Positions 6,969-15,468 are shown, counted from the stretch's first letter. The stretch: 17,244 nucleotides of DNA from Caulobacter segnis (GCF_003243465.1 NZ_QFQZ01000090.1:1-17244); one strand, 5' to 3'. Translations and numbers: made by a program. Notes: a model not told the origin generated them from the letters alone.

Positions 6969-8332
6969 CGGACATCCTGATGCCCGCCCTTTCTCCCACC
7001 ATGGAGGAAGGCACCCTGGCCAAGTGGCTGGTCAAGGAAGGCGACACCATCAAGGCCGGCGACGTGATCGCCGAGATCGAGACCGACAAGGCGACGATGG
7101 AAGTCGAAGCCGTGGACGAAGGCGTGGTGGAAGCCATCCTGGTCCCGGCCGGCAGCGAGAACGTCAAGGTCAACACCCTGATCGCCCGTCTGAAGGGCGA
7201 GGGTGAAGCCGCTTCGACCCCGGCCGCCGCTCCCGCGCAAGCCACGGGCGAGTCCGAGAAGGCCGCGCCGCAGGCAGCCACCCCGACGCCGGCCGGCCCG
7301 ATCTCGGCCGCCTCGACCTTCGCCGATCCGGAAATCCCGGCCGGTACGCCGACCAAGAAGATCACGGTCCGCGACGCCCTGCGCGACGCCATGGCCGAGG
7401 AGATGCGCCGCGACGACCGCGTGTTCCTGATGGGCGAGGAAGTCGCCCAGTACCAGGGCGCCTACAAGGTCAGCCGCGACCTGCTCCAGGAGTTCGGCGA
7501 CAAGCGCGTCATCGACACCCCGATCACCGAGCACGGCTTCGCCGGCATGGGCGTCGGCGCGGCGATGGCCGGGCTGAAGCCGATCGTCGAGTTCATGACC
7601 TGGAACTTCGCCATGCAGGCGATCGACCAGATCATCAACTCGGCCGCCAAGACGCTCTACATGTCGGGCGGCCAGATCAAGTCGTCGATCGTGTTCCGCG
7701 GCCCCAACGGCGCTGCCTCGCGCGTGGCGGCCCAGCACAGCCAAGACTACGCCGCCTGGTACGGCAATGTCCCGGGTCTGAAGGTCATCGCGCCTTATGA
7801 CGCCGCCGACGCCAAGGGCCTCTTGAAGGCCGCGATCCGCGATCCGAACCCGGTCGTCTTCCTCGAACACGAGATGATGTACGGCCACGAGTTCGATATC
7901 CCGGACGTCGAGGACTGGGTCGTGCCGATCGGCAAGGCCAAGGTCCGTCGCGAAGGCTCGGACGTGACCCTGGTGGCCTACAGCCGCATGGTCGGTTTCG
8001 CGCTGAAGGCGGCCGAGGAGCTGGAGAAGGAGGGCGTCCAGGCGGAGGTCGTCGACCTGCGCACGATCCGTCCGATGGACCACGCGACCATCCTGGAAAG
8101 CGTCAAGAAGACCAATCGCCTGGTCACGGTCGAGGAAGGCTGGGGCCCGATGGGCGTCGGCGCCGAGATCGTCGCCCGCATCACCGAGCACGGCTTCGAC
8201 TACCTGGACGCCCCGCCGCTGCGCGTGCACCAGGAAGACGTGCCGCTGCCCTACGCGGCTAACCTGGAAGCCCTGTCGCTGCCTTCGGTCGAGAAGATCG
8301 TGAAGGCCGCGAAGGCGGTCAGCTACCGCTAA
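6965..8332 (+). CDS. pdhB: Pyruvate dehydrogenase E1 beta subunit with N-terminal lipoyl domain
   Basis: The 455-residue product is longer than an ordinary E1 beta (about 330) because residues 1-80 form a lipoyl domain, with the lipoylated Lys42 in ETDKATME. An Ala/Pro/Thr linker (about 82-128) follows. The E1 beta part starts near KKITVRDALRDAM and includes MGEEVAQYQGAYKVSRDL, where Glu158/159 matches the thiamine-activating Glu. Also present are DTPITEHGFAGMGVGAAMAG, FRGPNGAASRVAAQHSQ and the transketolase C-terminal domain. Lipoyl-bearing E1 beta is a known alphaproteobacterial arrangement (for example Zymomonas and Sinorhizobium). Translation starts at GTG 6965, inside the end of pdhA, with GGAGG at 6953-6957. 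The lipoyl domain is almost identical to that of PdhC. Confidence 0.97.
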   Translation: MTDILMPALSPTMEEGTLAKWLVKEGDTIKAGDVIAEIETDKATMEVEAVDEGVVEAILVPAGSENVKVNTLIARLKGEGEAASTPAAAPAQATGESEKAAPQAATPTPAGPISAASTFADPEIPAGTPTKKITVRDALRDAMAEEMRRDDRVFLMGEEVAQYQGAYKVSRDLLQEFGDKRVIDTPITEHGFAGMGVGAAMAGLKPIVEFMTWNFAMQAIDQIINSAAKTLYMSGGQIKSSIVFRGPNGAASRVAAQHSQDYAAWYGNVPGLKVIAPYDAADAKGLLKAAIRDPNPVVFLEHEMMYGHEFDIPDVEDWVVPIGKAKVRREGSDVTLVAYSRMVGFALKAAEELEKEGVQAEVVDLRTIRPMDHATILESVKKTNRLVTVEEGWGPMGVGAEIVARITEHGFDYLDAPPLRVHQEDVPLPYAANLEALSLPSVEKIVKAAKAVSYR

Positions 8333-8343
8333 GACCGGCGCGG

Positions 8344-8409
8344 CCCTCGCCCTCGACGGGCGGGGGTCGCATCGTCTTGGCCAACGAATTCATCCCGCCG
8401 CGAGGCGGG
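8344..8409 (+). promoter_or_regulatory. Two consecutive hairpins between pdhB and pdhC
   Basis: CCCTCGCCC (8344-8352) can pair with GGGCGGGGG (8358-8366, one wobble) around TCGAC. Next, CCCGCC (8394-8399) pairs with GGCGGG (8404-8409) around the GNRA tetraloop GCGA. Neither is followed by a T run. They fill half of the 133-nt pdhB-pdhC gap, the largest inside the locus after pdhA. Roles in mRNA processing, stability or partial termination between subunit genes are plausible but inferred. Confidence 0.45.
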
Positions 8410-8465
8410 GTATCGCGGACGACGGCCCGGCCGAGAACGTCCCGAACGCTTGAGGAAGAAGCTCA

Positions 8466-9767
8466 ATGTCGATCGACATCCTGATGCCCGCCCTGTCGCC
8501 CACCATGGAGGAGGGGACCCTCGCCAAGTGGCACGTCAAGGTCGGTGACACCGTCAAGGCCGGCGACGTGATCGCCGAGATCGAAACCGACAAGGCCACC
8601 ATGGAAGTCGAGGCCGTCGATGAGGGGGTGGTCGAGGCCATCCTGGTCGCCGCCGGCACCGAGAACGTCAAGGTCAACGCCTTGATCGCCAAGCTGGCGG
8701 GCGAGGGCGAGGGCGAGAGCCCGGCTCCGGCTCCGGCGCCGAAGGCCGAGGCCCCCAAGGCCGCCGCTGCTCCGGCCCCCGTCGCCGCCGCGCCCGCCGC
8801 TGCTCCGGCTGCGCCCGCGCCGGCCGCTCCGGTCGCCGCTGACGGCTCGCGCGTCTTCGCCTCGCCGCTGGCCCGCCGCCTGGCGTCGGCCGCCGGTCTC
8901 GACCTGAAGAGCATCAAGGGCACTGGCCCGCACGGCCGCGTCATCAAGTCGGACGTCGAAGCCGCCAAGTCGGGCGCGCCGGCCGCCAAGGCCGCTCCGG
9001 CTCCCGCCGCCAGCGCCGCGCCTGCCGCCGCCGAGCCGCGCAAGGCGCTGTCGCTAGAGCAGATGGGCATCCCCGCCGGCTCGTACGACCTCGTGCCGCT
9101 GGACGGCATGCGCAAGACGATCGCGCGCCGCCTGACCGACAGCTTCCGCGACGTGCCGCACTTCCCGCTGCAGATCGATCTCGAGATCGACGCCCTGCTG
9201 GCCGCGCGCGCCAAGATCAACGGCCTGCTCGAGAAGCAGGGCGTGAAGGTCTCGGTCAACGACATCGTCATCAAGGCCGCCGCCGTTGCCCTCAAGCAGG
9301 TGCCGGAGGCCAACGCCAGCTACACGCCGGAAGGCATCGCCATGCACCACCACGCCGATATCGCCGTGGCCGTGGCGATCGACGGCGGGCTGATCACCCC
9401 GATCATTCGCAAGGCCGAAACCAAGGGCCTTGCCCAGATTTCGGCCGAGATGAAGGACCTGGCCCAGCGCGCCAAGGACAAGAAGCTGAAGCCCGAGGAA
9501 TTCCAGGGCGGCACCTTCTCGATCTCGAACCTGGGCATGTTCGGCATCAAGTCGTTCTCGTCGATCATCAACGAGCCGCAAGGCGCGATCATGAGCGTCG
9601 GCGCCGGCGAACAGCGCCCGGTGGTCAAGAACGGCGAGCTGAAGGTCGCCACGGTCATGACCGTGACCCTGACCTGCGATCACCGCGTGGTCGACGGCGC
9701 GGTCGGCGCCAAGTTCCTGTCGGCCTTCAAGCCGCTGATCGAAGAGCCGCTGACCCTGATCGTCTAA
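8466..9767 (+). CDS. pdhC: Pyruvate dehydrogenase E2 (dihydrolipoyllysine acetyltransferase)
   Basis: E2 forms the core of the PDH complex and moves the acetyl group from lipoyl to CoA. The 433 residues show one lipoyl domain (1-80, lipoyl Lys43 in ETDKATME) and an Ala/Pro-rich swinging linker (about 84-126). A peripheral subunit-binding domain follows (about 129-167, VFASPLARRLASAAG ... GPHGRVIKSDV), then a second Ala/Pro linker (168-190). The acetyltransferase domain (about 207-433) contains HFPLQIDLEID, SISNLGMFGIKSF and the catalytic HxxxDG motif, with His406 and Asp410. There is one lipoyl domain here, and PdhB supplies another to the complex. GAGGAAG (8452-8458) lies upstream of the ATG, in the loop of a small GCTT/AAGC hairpin. 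Confidence 0.98.
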   Translation: MSIDILMPALSPTMEEGTLAKWHVKVGDTVKAGDVIAEIETDKATMEVEAVDEGVVEAILVAAGTENVKVNALIAKLAGEGEGESPAPAPAPKAEAPKAAAAPAPVAAAPAAAPAAPAPAAPVAADGSRVFASPLARRLASAAGLDLKSIKGTGPHGRVIKSDVEAAKSGAPAAKAAPAPAASAAPAAAEPRKALSLEQMGIPAGSYDLVPLDGMRKTIARRLTDSFRDVPHFPLQIDLEIDALLAARAKINGLLEKQGVKVSVNDIVIKAAAVALKQVPEANASYTPEGIAMHHHADIAVAVAIDGGLITPIIRKAETKGLAQISAEMKDLAQRAKDKKLKPEEFQGGTFSISNLGMFGIKSFSSIINEPQGAIMSVGAGEQRPVVKNGELKVATVMTVTLTCDHRVVDGAVGAKFLSAFKPLIEEPLTLIV

Positions 9768-9789
9768 GCGGCGGTAGAAGGAAGGCCCG

Positions 9790-10266
9790 ATGTCCGTCTA
9801 CGACTACTCGGCCAAGACGCTGGACGGCCAGGACGCGAGCCTGGCCGACTATCGCGGCCAGGTGCTGCTGATCGTCAACACGGCCAGCAAGTGCGGCTTC
9901 ACCCCCCAGTACGAGGGGCTGGAGCGGCTGTGGCGGACCTACAAGGATCGCGGGTTCACGGTCCTGGCCTTCCCCAGCAACCAGTTCGGCGCCCAGGAGC
10001 CGGGCGACGCCGCCGAGATCGCGAACTTCTGCTCGCTGACCTACGACGTGACGTTCCCGGTGATGTCGAAGATCGACGTCAACGGCGCCGACGCCCACCC
10101 GCTCTACAAGTTCCTCAAGAAGGAACAGAAGGGCCTGCTGGGCACCGAGGCGATCAAGTGGAACTTCACCAAGTTCCTGATCGGTCGCGACGGCGAGGTG
10201 GTCGAGCGGTTCGCGCCCACCACCAAGCCCGAAGACCTCACGGCGGCGATCGAGGCGCTGCTCTGA
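9790..10266 (+). CDS. Glutathione peroxidase family protein, probably thioredoxin-type (2-Cys)
   Basis: This family reduces hydrogen peroxide and lipid hydroperoxides in the cytoplasm. The 158-residue product has the peroxidatic Cys35 in NTASKCGFTPQY, with Cys rather than selenocysteine. It has Gln65 in FPSNQFGAQEPG and Trp124-Asn125 in IKWNFTKFLIG, which together form the catalytic tetrad. A second Cys, Cys81 in NFCSLTY, sits where thioredoxin-dependent members carry the resolving Cys. The physiological reductant is therefore more likely thioredoxin than glutathione (inference). It starts 22 nt after pdhC, with AAGGAAGG at 9778-9785, and is followed by lpd on the same strand. It may be co-transcribed with the PDH genes and protect lipoyl and thiol groups, but the link to PDH is positional only. 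Confidence 0.93.
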   Translation: MSVYDYSAKTLDGQDASLADYRGQVLLIVNTASKCGFTPQYEGLERLWRTYKDRGFTVLAFPSNQFGAQEPGDAAEIANFCSLTYDVTFPVMSKIDVNGADAHPLYKFLKKEQKGLLGTEAIKWNFTKFLIGRDGEVVERFAPTTKPEDLTAAIEALL

Positions 10267-10347
10267 AATTTCCCCGGACCGTTCTGTTCGATCGGTCGAC
10301 CGTCGCGCCGCTCTCCGGCCGGTGTCCAAGCTAGGGTTGAGAAGACT

Positions 10348-11748
<1,401 letters not shown>

Positions 11749-11766
11749 GTCAACTAGGGAGTCTGG

Positions 11767-13227
11767 ATGGCGCGCAAGGCCGCCGCGACAACGGGTGAGA
11801 AGCCAAAGGCTCGAAAGGGGTCGAAGACGACCCTTTCGGAGGCCAATCTGGCTGACCTGGGTCCCGAGCGTCTCGCCGCCATCCTGCTCGACCTCTCCAG
11901 CGACAGCCACGTCAAGCGCGTGCTGCGACTGGAGCTGTTCGCGGAGTCCAGCGCCGAGGGTTTGGCGCAAGAGATCGCCAAGCGCCTGGCGACGATCGGC
12001 AAGTCTTCCTCGCGCATCCATTGGCGCAAGCGCGCGGCGTTCGCCAAGGACCTCGACCTGCATCGCCGGATGATCGAGCGGCTGGCGGAAGACGAGCCTA
12101 ATGCAGCGCTCGATCTGATGCTCGATCTGCTGGATTTGGCGACGCCGACTCTGGATCGCTTGAGCCAGGCTGAAGGCCCCATCGGGGACGTCTTCTTTGT
12201 GGCGCGCGACGGCGTGGGCGCGATCGCCGCCAAGTCCATGCCTGATCCGATTGCTCTGGCCGATCGCATCGCCAAGCTCCTCCGCCGCGACGACTACGCC
12301 CAGTTCGGGCCGCTGGTGAACGCGGTGACGCCGGCGCTGGGCGCCGAGGGGCAGGCGCATCTGCGCGAGACCCTGGAGAAGATGCTCGCCGCGCGCTCGA
12401 CCCGCTCGGCCCACCTCTTCGACGCACAGGGCGCGATCTACAAGGACGCCCTGCGGCGGCTGGCCGACGCGAGCGGCGACGTCGACGCGTTCGAGGCCAC
12501 TTTCTCGCCGGAGCTTCGCCGCACGCCGCTGGTCTCGGCCGAGATCGCCCGGCGGCTGCTAGAGGCAGGCAGGGCGGAGGACGCGCTCGCGACCCTCCAG
12601 GCCGGCGCGCCCAGCGAGCAACGCGGACGCCACCAGAGCGCCGTCGAGGAGCGTGTCGCCTGGGAGGACGCGATGCTGGAGGCTCTCGAAGCCACCGGCC
12701 ATCACGAGGAAGCTCAGAAGCGCCGCTGGGCGGACTTCGAGGCGACGCTCTCGATCAGCCGCTTGCGCGCCTATCTAAAGAGCTTGCCGGACTTCGACGA
12801 CGTGGAGGCCGAGGATCAGGCTAAGGCGGTCGCCAAGCGCTTCCCGCGCTTCGATACCGCGCTGGCCTTCCTGGTGTCCTGGCCCGATCTCCCGGCCGCC
12901 GCGCGGCTGGTGCTGTCGCGCTCGGGCGAAATTAGCGGCTCGGACGACACCCTGATCGTCGAGGCCGCCCGCCGCCTTGAGGGGAGCCACCCTCTGGCCG
13001 CCACGCTGCTGCTACGCGCCTCGATCCAGTACGTCCTGACCTATGGCGTCGCTATGCGCTACGCGGAGGCCGCCCGTCAGCTGCTCGAGGCAGAGTCGCT
13101 GGCGGCGATGATCGGCGAGTACGGCGAGTACCCCGACCACGCCGCCTTCGTCGCCGATCTGCGCGCTCTGCACAGCCGCAAGCAGGGCTTCCGCGCGGAG
13201 CTGGAAGCCCTGGGCGCGACGTTCTAG
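11767..13227 (+). CDS. DUF6880-like uncharacterised protein
   Basis: This 486-residue soluble protein has no recognised catalytic motif; I place it in the DUF6880 group from general resemblance, with moderate confidence. The N-terminus (1-22) is Lys/Ala-rich and probably disordered. The rest is Leu/Ala/Arg/Glu-rich and looks almost wholly helical, with repeated helix-pair patterns suggestive of an alpha-solenoid. Marked segments are SRIHWRKRAAFAKDLDLHRR near 81-100, a Phe/Pro-containing stretch FPRFDTALAFLVSWPDLPAA near 359-378, and a C-terminal YPDHAAFVADLRALHSRKQG. That last pattern (H-x2-Y/F ... LR-x-x-H-x-RK) recurs, as I recall, at the ends of DUF6880 and some SWIM-finger proteins. No signal peptide or membrane segment is visible. 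AGGGAG lies upstream of ATG 11767, and the gap after lpd is 18 nt, so it is probably co-transcribed. Its stop interlocks with that of the convergent DoxX gene. Confidence 0.8.
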   Translation: MARKAAATTGEKPKARKGSKTTLSEANLADLGPERLAAILLDLSSDSHVKRVLRLELFAESSAEGLAQEIAKRLATIGKSSSRIHWRKRAAFAKDLDLHRRMIERLAEDEPNAALDLMLDLLDLATPTLDRLSQAEGPIGDVFFVARDGVGAIAAKSMPDPIALADRIAKLLRRDDYAQFGPLVNAVTPALGAEGQAHLRETLEKMLAARSTRSAHLFDAQGAIYKDALRRLADASGDVDAFEATFSPELRRTPLVSAEIARRLLEAGRAEDALATLQAGAPSEQRGRHQSAVEERVAWEDAMLEALEATGHHEEAQKRRWADFEATLSISRLRAYLKSLPDFDDVEAEDQAKAVAKRFPRFDTALAFLVSWPDLPAAARLVLSRSGEISGSDDTLIVEAARRLEGSHPLAATLLLRASIQYVLTYGVAMRYAEAARQLLEAESLAAMIGEYGEYPDHAAFVADLRALHSRKQGFRAELEALGATF

Positions 13228-13619
13228 GGACGCTTGCGGACCTGGGCGTCCAGGCTCCATTCGCCCGGTCCTTGGAACACGAAATACAAGAACACGAAGC
13301 AGAACAGGATCGCTGCTTCGCCGCCGTTCAACGCCGGCCAAAAGCCCTTGCTCCCATGCGCCAGGAAATAGGCCACGGCCATCTGGCCCGACAGCACGAA
13401 CGCGACAGGTCGGGTGAAGAGCCCGACCGTGAGCAGGACCCCGCCGATGATCTCGAGCCAAGCCGCCGCCAGCAGCAAGGGCGGCAGCGGATCCGGCGCG
13501 CCGGGTTGCGCGGCCGGGAAGTGCAGCAGCTTCATCAGGCCATGCTCCATGAAAAGCAGGGCGGTGATGATCCGCAACACGCTGAGGACGCGAGGCGACC
13601 AGACGATGAGGTGTTCCAT
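13224..13619 (-). CDS. DoxX family membrane protein
   Basis: DoxX-family proteins are small four-helix inner-membrane proteins. Some are linked to respiratory or redox complexes, but most have no known function. The 131 residues show four hydrophobic segments (about 10-26, 47-65, 71-87 and 102-115). The usual family pattern is present: RIITALLFMEHGLMKLL in helix 1, AAAWLEIIGGVLLTVGLFTR between helices 2 and 3, and QMAVAYFLAH in helix 3. The ATG at 13619 has AGGAGG just upstream on the minus strand. It lies 48 nt downstream of the Aas-like synthetase on the same strand and probably shares its transcript. Its TAG overlaps the TAG of the opposite DUF6880-like gene in a shared CTAG. Confidence 0.9.
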   Translation of the reverse strand: MEHLIVWSPRVLSVLRIITALLFMEHGLMKLLHFPAAQPGAPDPLPPLLLAAAWLEIIGGVLLTVGLFTRPVAFVLSGQMAVAYFLAHGSKGFWPALNGGEAAILFCFVFLYFVFQGPGEWSLDAQVRKRP

Positions 13620-13667
13620 TCTTTCCTCCTTCGGCGACGCTTGCAGAACGCCTGGAGAGCGAATTGG

Positions 13668-15221
13668 TCACGCCGCGCGGGTGTCCGTCTCCGCCATTCG
13701 CTGGATCGCGACATAGTCGGTCTTGCCGCTGCCCAGGACTGGCACTTCGGTGACCTTCAGGATCTTGCGGGGCACGGCCAGTTCCGGTGCGCCGATCGTC
13801 TGGGCGTGGGCGACCAGGGGGGCTACGTCGGCGTCTGGGCGATCGGTGACCAGGATCAGCTTCTCGCCCTTCTTCTTGTCGGGCAGGGAGATCACCGCGT
13901 GACGGCCATCGGGCCACACCGCCGAGGCGAGATCCTCGGCCGCGGTGAGCGAGACCATCTCGCCGCCGATCTTGGCGAAGCGCTTCACGCGGCCCTTGAT
14001 CGTGATCCACTGGTCGTCTGTCATGGTGACGACATCGCCGGTGTCGTGCCAGCCGTCCTCGGGCGGATCGACGCCACCGTCCTCGCGCAGATAGCCGGCC
14101 ATGATGTTGGGCCCGCGCACGAAGAACCGGCCGCCCTCGGCGATGCCTTCGACGGGCTCGATCCGGACGTCTTGGCCGGGTAGCAGGCCGCCGACCGTGC
14201 CGGGACGATTGTCGGTGGGCTTGTTGACCGCGATGACCGGCGAAGCCTCGGTGGCGCCGTAGCCTTCCAGCACCGGAATGCCGCCGAAGCGCTCCTTGAT
14301 CAGGGCATGGGTCTCGTCGCGGACCTTCTCGGCGCCGCAGACGATGAACTCCAGGCTCGAAAGCTCGCCAGCTTCCGATGCGCGAGCGTACTGGTTCACG
14401 AAGGTGTCGGTCGCCAGCAGGATCGAGGCCTTGGCGTCCTTGATCAGCGGCGGGATCTGCTTGGTGTGCAGGGGGGAGGGGTACTGGAACGCCTTCATGC
14501 CTGTCAGGATCGGCAGGATCACGCCGCCGGTCAGGCCAAAGCAGTGGAAGACCGGCAGCGGGTTGAACATCACCCAGTTGGGATCGAGTTCGATGTGCGC
14601 CGCGATCTGCACGGCGTTCTGCACCAGGTTTTCCTGGGTCAAGACCACGCCGCGCGGGGCGCCGAAGCTGCCGGAGGTGAACAGCACCACGCCCTTGTCG
14701 GATGGCTTGGCCGGCGCACGGAACTGGCGCGGAAAGAGGCCGGCGGCGGCCGCGAACAGCTTGTCGCCCAAGCCGATTGTGGCGCGGACGTCCTCCAGAT
14801 AGACGATCTCGGCTTGAACGCTGATCGCATCGACGATGTCGTGCAGCTTGCCCAGTTCGACGAATTTATGCGCCGTCAGGACTCGCCGGATGCCGGCCAG
14901 CCGACAGGCCGCCTTGATATTCCGAAGACCCGCCGTGAAGTTCAGCATGGTCGGCACGCGGCCAAAGGCGTGCAGGGCGAAGAAGGTCACCACCGAACCC
15001 GCGCCGGACGGGAGCAGCACGCCCACGTTCTCGCCCGGGCGAGTCATGGCGGCGATCTTGCGGCCCAGCGCGAAGCTGGCGCGGATGAGATCCGTATAGG
15101 TGAGCGGATTGCGATCCTGGTCCTCAAGGATCTGCTTCCGAGCGCCGTACTTGTCGCGGGCGTCGATGAGGGCGTCGAAGAGAGCCTTTTGGCCATTTCG
15201 CGCGTCGTAAGCTACCGGCAT
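13668..15221 (-). CDS. Aas-type acyl-ACP/acyl-CoA synthetase (AMP-binding), without acyltransferase domain
   Basis: This adenylate-forming enzyme (517 residues) activates a fatty acid to acyl-AMP and then a thioester. It has the P-loop LFTSGSFGAPRGVVLT (180-195), with Arg190 in place of the usual Lys, and LPVFHCFGLTGG (222-233). It also has LEGYGATEASPV (318-329), WHDTGD (391-396), KGRVKRFAKIGGEMVSL (409-425) and the catalytic Lys500 in LGSGKTDYV. The stretches YPSPLHTKQIPPLI, GAEKVRDET and RFAKIGGEMVSL resemble the C-terminal acyl-ACP synthetase half of E. coli Aas more than ordinary FadD. The PlsC-like acyltransferase half of Aas is absent, so this is a stand-alone synthetase, possibly recycling fatty acids onto ACP. 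The start is ATG 15221, with GGGGAGG upstream. It is divergent from lipA and followed by the DoxX gene. Confidence 0.87.
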   Translation of the reverse strand: MPVAYDARNGQKALFDALIDARDKYGARKQILEDQDRNPLTYTDLIRASFALGRKIAAMTRPGENVGVLLPSGAGSVVTFFALHAFGRVPTMLNFTAGLRNIKAACRLAGIRRVLTAHKFVELGKLHDIVDAISVQAEIVYLEDVRATIGLGDKLFAAAAGLFPRQFRAPAKPSDKGVVLFTSGSFGAPRGVVLTQENLVQNAVQIAAHIELDPNWVMFNPLPVFHCFGLTGGVILPILTGMKAFQYPSPLHTKQIPPLIKDAKASILLATDTFVNQYARASEAGELSSLEFIVCGAEKVRDETHALIKERFGGIPVLEGYGATEASPVIAVNKPTDNRPGTVGGLLPGQDVRIEPVEGIAEGGRFFVRGPNIMAGYLREDGGVDPPEDGWHDTGDVVTMTDDQWITIKGRVKRFAKIGGEMVSLTAAEDLASAVWPDGRHAVISLPDKKKGEKLILVTDRPDADVAPLVAHAQTIGAPELAVPRKILKVTEVPVLGSGKTDYVAIQRMAETDTRAA

Positions 15222-15260
15222 CCCGGCGAAACCTCCCCGAAAAGCGAAGATCGCTCTCGT

Positions 15261-15267
15261 TCGTCAA
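15261..15267 (-). promoter_or_regulatory. Possible -35 element of the Aas-like synthetase gene
   Basis: On the minus strand, TTGACGA matches the Caulobacter -35 consensus TTGACGS in six of seven positions. It lies about 40 nt upstream of the synthetase ATG. No good GCTANAWC box was found at 10-14 nt, so the call is weak. Confidence 0.25.
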
Positions 15268-15308
15268 ACGCCGACTCTGCCGAGGAAGGTCCAGCTTTGC
15301 AAGAAAGA

Positions 15309-15339
15309 GTCACAAACCGTGAGCCGAGCCCTTTGTGAC
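15309..15339. promoter_or_regulatory. Inverted repeat GTCACAAA / TTTGTGAC in the synthetase-lipA spacer
   Basis: GTCACAAA (15309-15316) and TTTGTGAC (15332-15339) are exact inverted repeats separated by 15 nt. A GANTC site (15307-15311) overlaps the left arm. The placement, in a divergent intergenic region about 90-120 nt from the synthetase start, suits a regulator binding site. The arms are seen directly; the function is inferred. Confidence 0.45.
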
Positions 15340-15351
15340 GTAAGGGCTTGA

Positions 15352-15368
15352 GCAACGCCTCTCGTTGC
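15352..15368. promoter_or_regulatory. Inverted repeat GCAACG-CCTCT-CGTTGC
   Basis: Perfect 6-bp arms (15352-15357 and 15363-15368) flank a 5-nt spacer, 12 nt downstream of the preceding dyad. The short spacer and symmetry are typical of an operator for a dimeric repressor. This is a structural observation only. Confidence 0.4.
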
Positions 15369-15420
15369 ACGGTCGTGGTTTCAAGGCCCGAAGTGATTCC
15401 GTCGCCGAATGGGTCTTAAG

Positions 15421-15442
15421 CCGGATCAAGCGCTTGATCCGG
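15421..15442. promoter_or_regulatory. 22-bp perfect palindrome upstream of lipA
   Basis: The half-site CCGGATCAAGC (15421-15431) is followed immediately by its exact reverse complement (15432-15442). It lies 26 nt before the lipA ATG at 15469. No T run follows on either strand, so it is not an intrinsic terminator. It could be an operator, an mRNA hairpin near the lipA start, or a copy of a dispersed palindromic repeat. Confidence 0.6.
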
Positions 15443-15468
15443 GAGCCAAGAAGACCGATTTAGGCGCC

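Noticed and set aside
6722..8230. 502-codon minus-strand frame opposite pdhA/pdhB
   Set aside because: Antisense shadow of GC-rich coding sequence; no motif, no ribosome binding site, and the opposite strand encodes clear E1 subunits.
8701..9050. Ala/Pro repeat tract in pdhC as a tandem repeat or insertion
   Set aside because: These are the flexible linkers normally found between lipoyl, subunit-binding and catalytic domains of E2.
14307..15338. 343-codon plus-strand frame opposite the Aas-like synthetase
   Set aside because: The minus strand encodes a complete adenylate-forming enzyme with all motifs; the plus frame has no recognisable domain.
15421..15442. Palindrome as a terminator for either neighbour
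   Set aside because: No T run follows on either strand, and both flanking genes start away from it rather than end near it.
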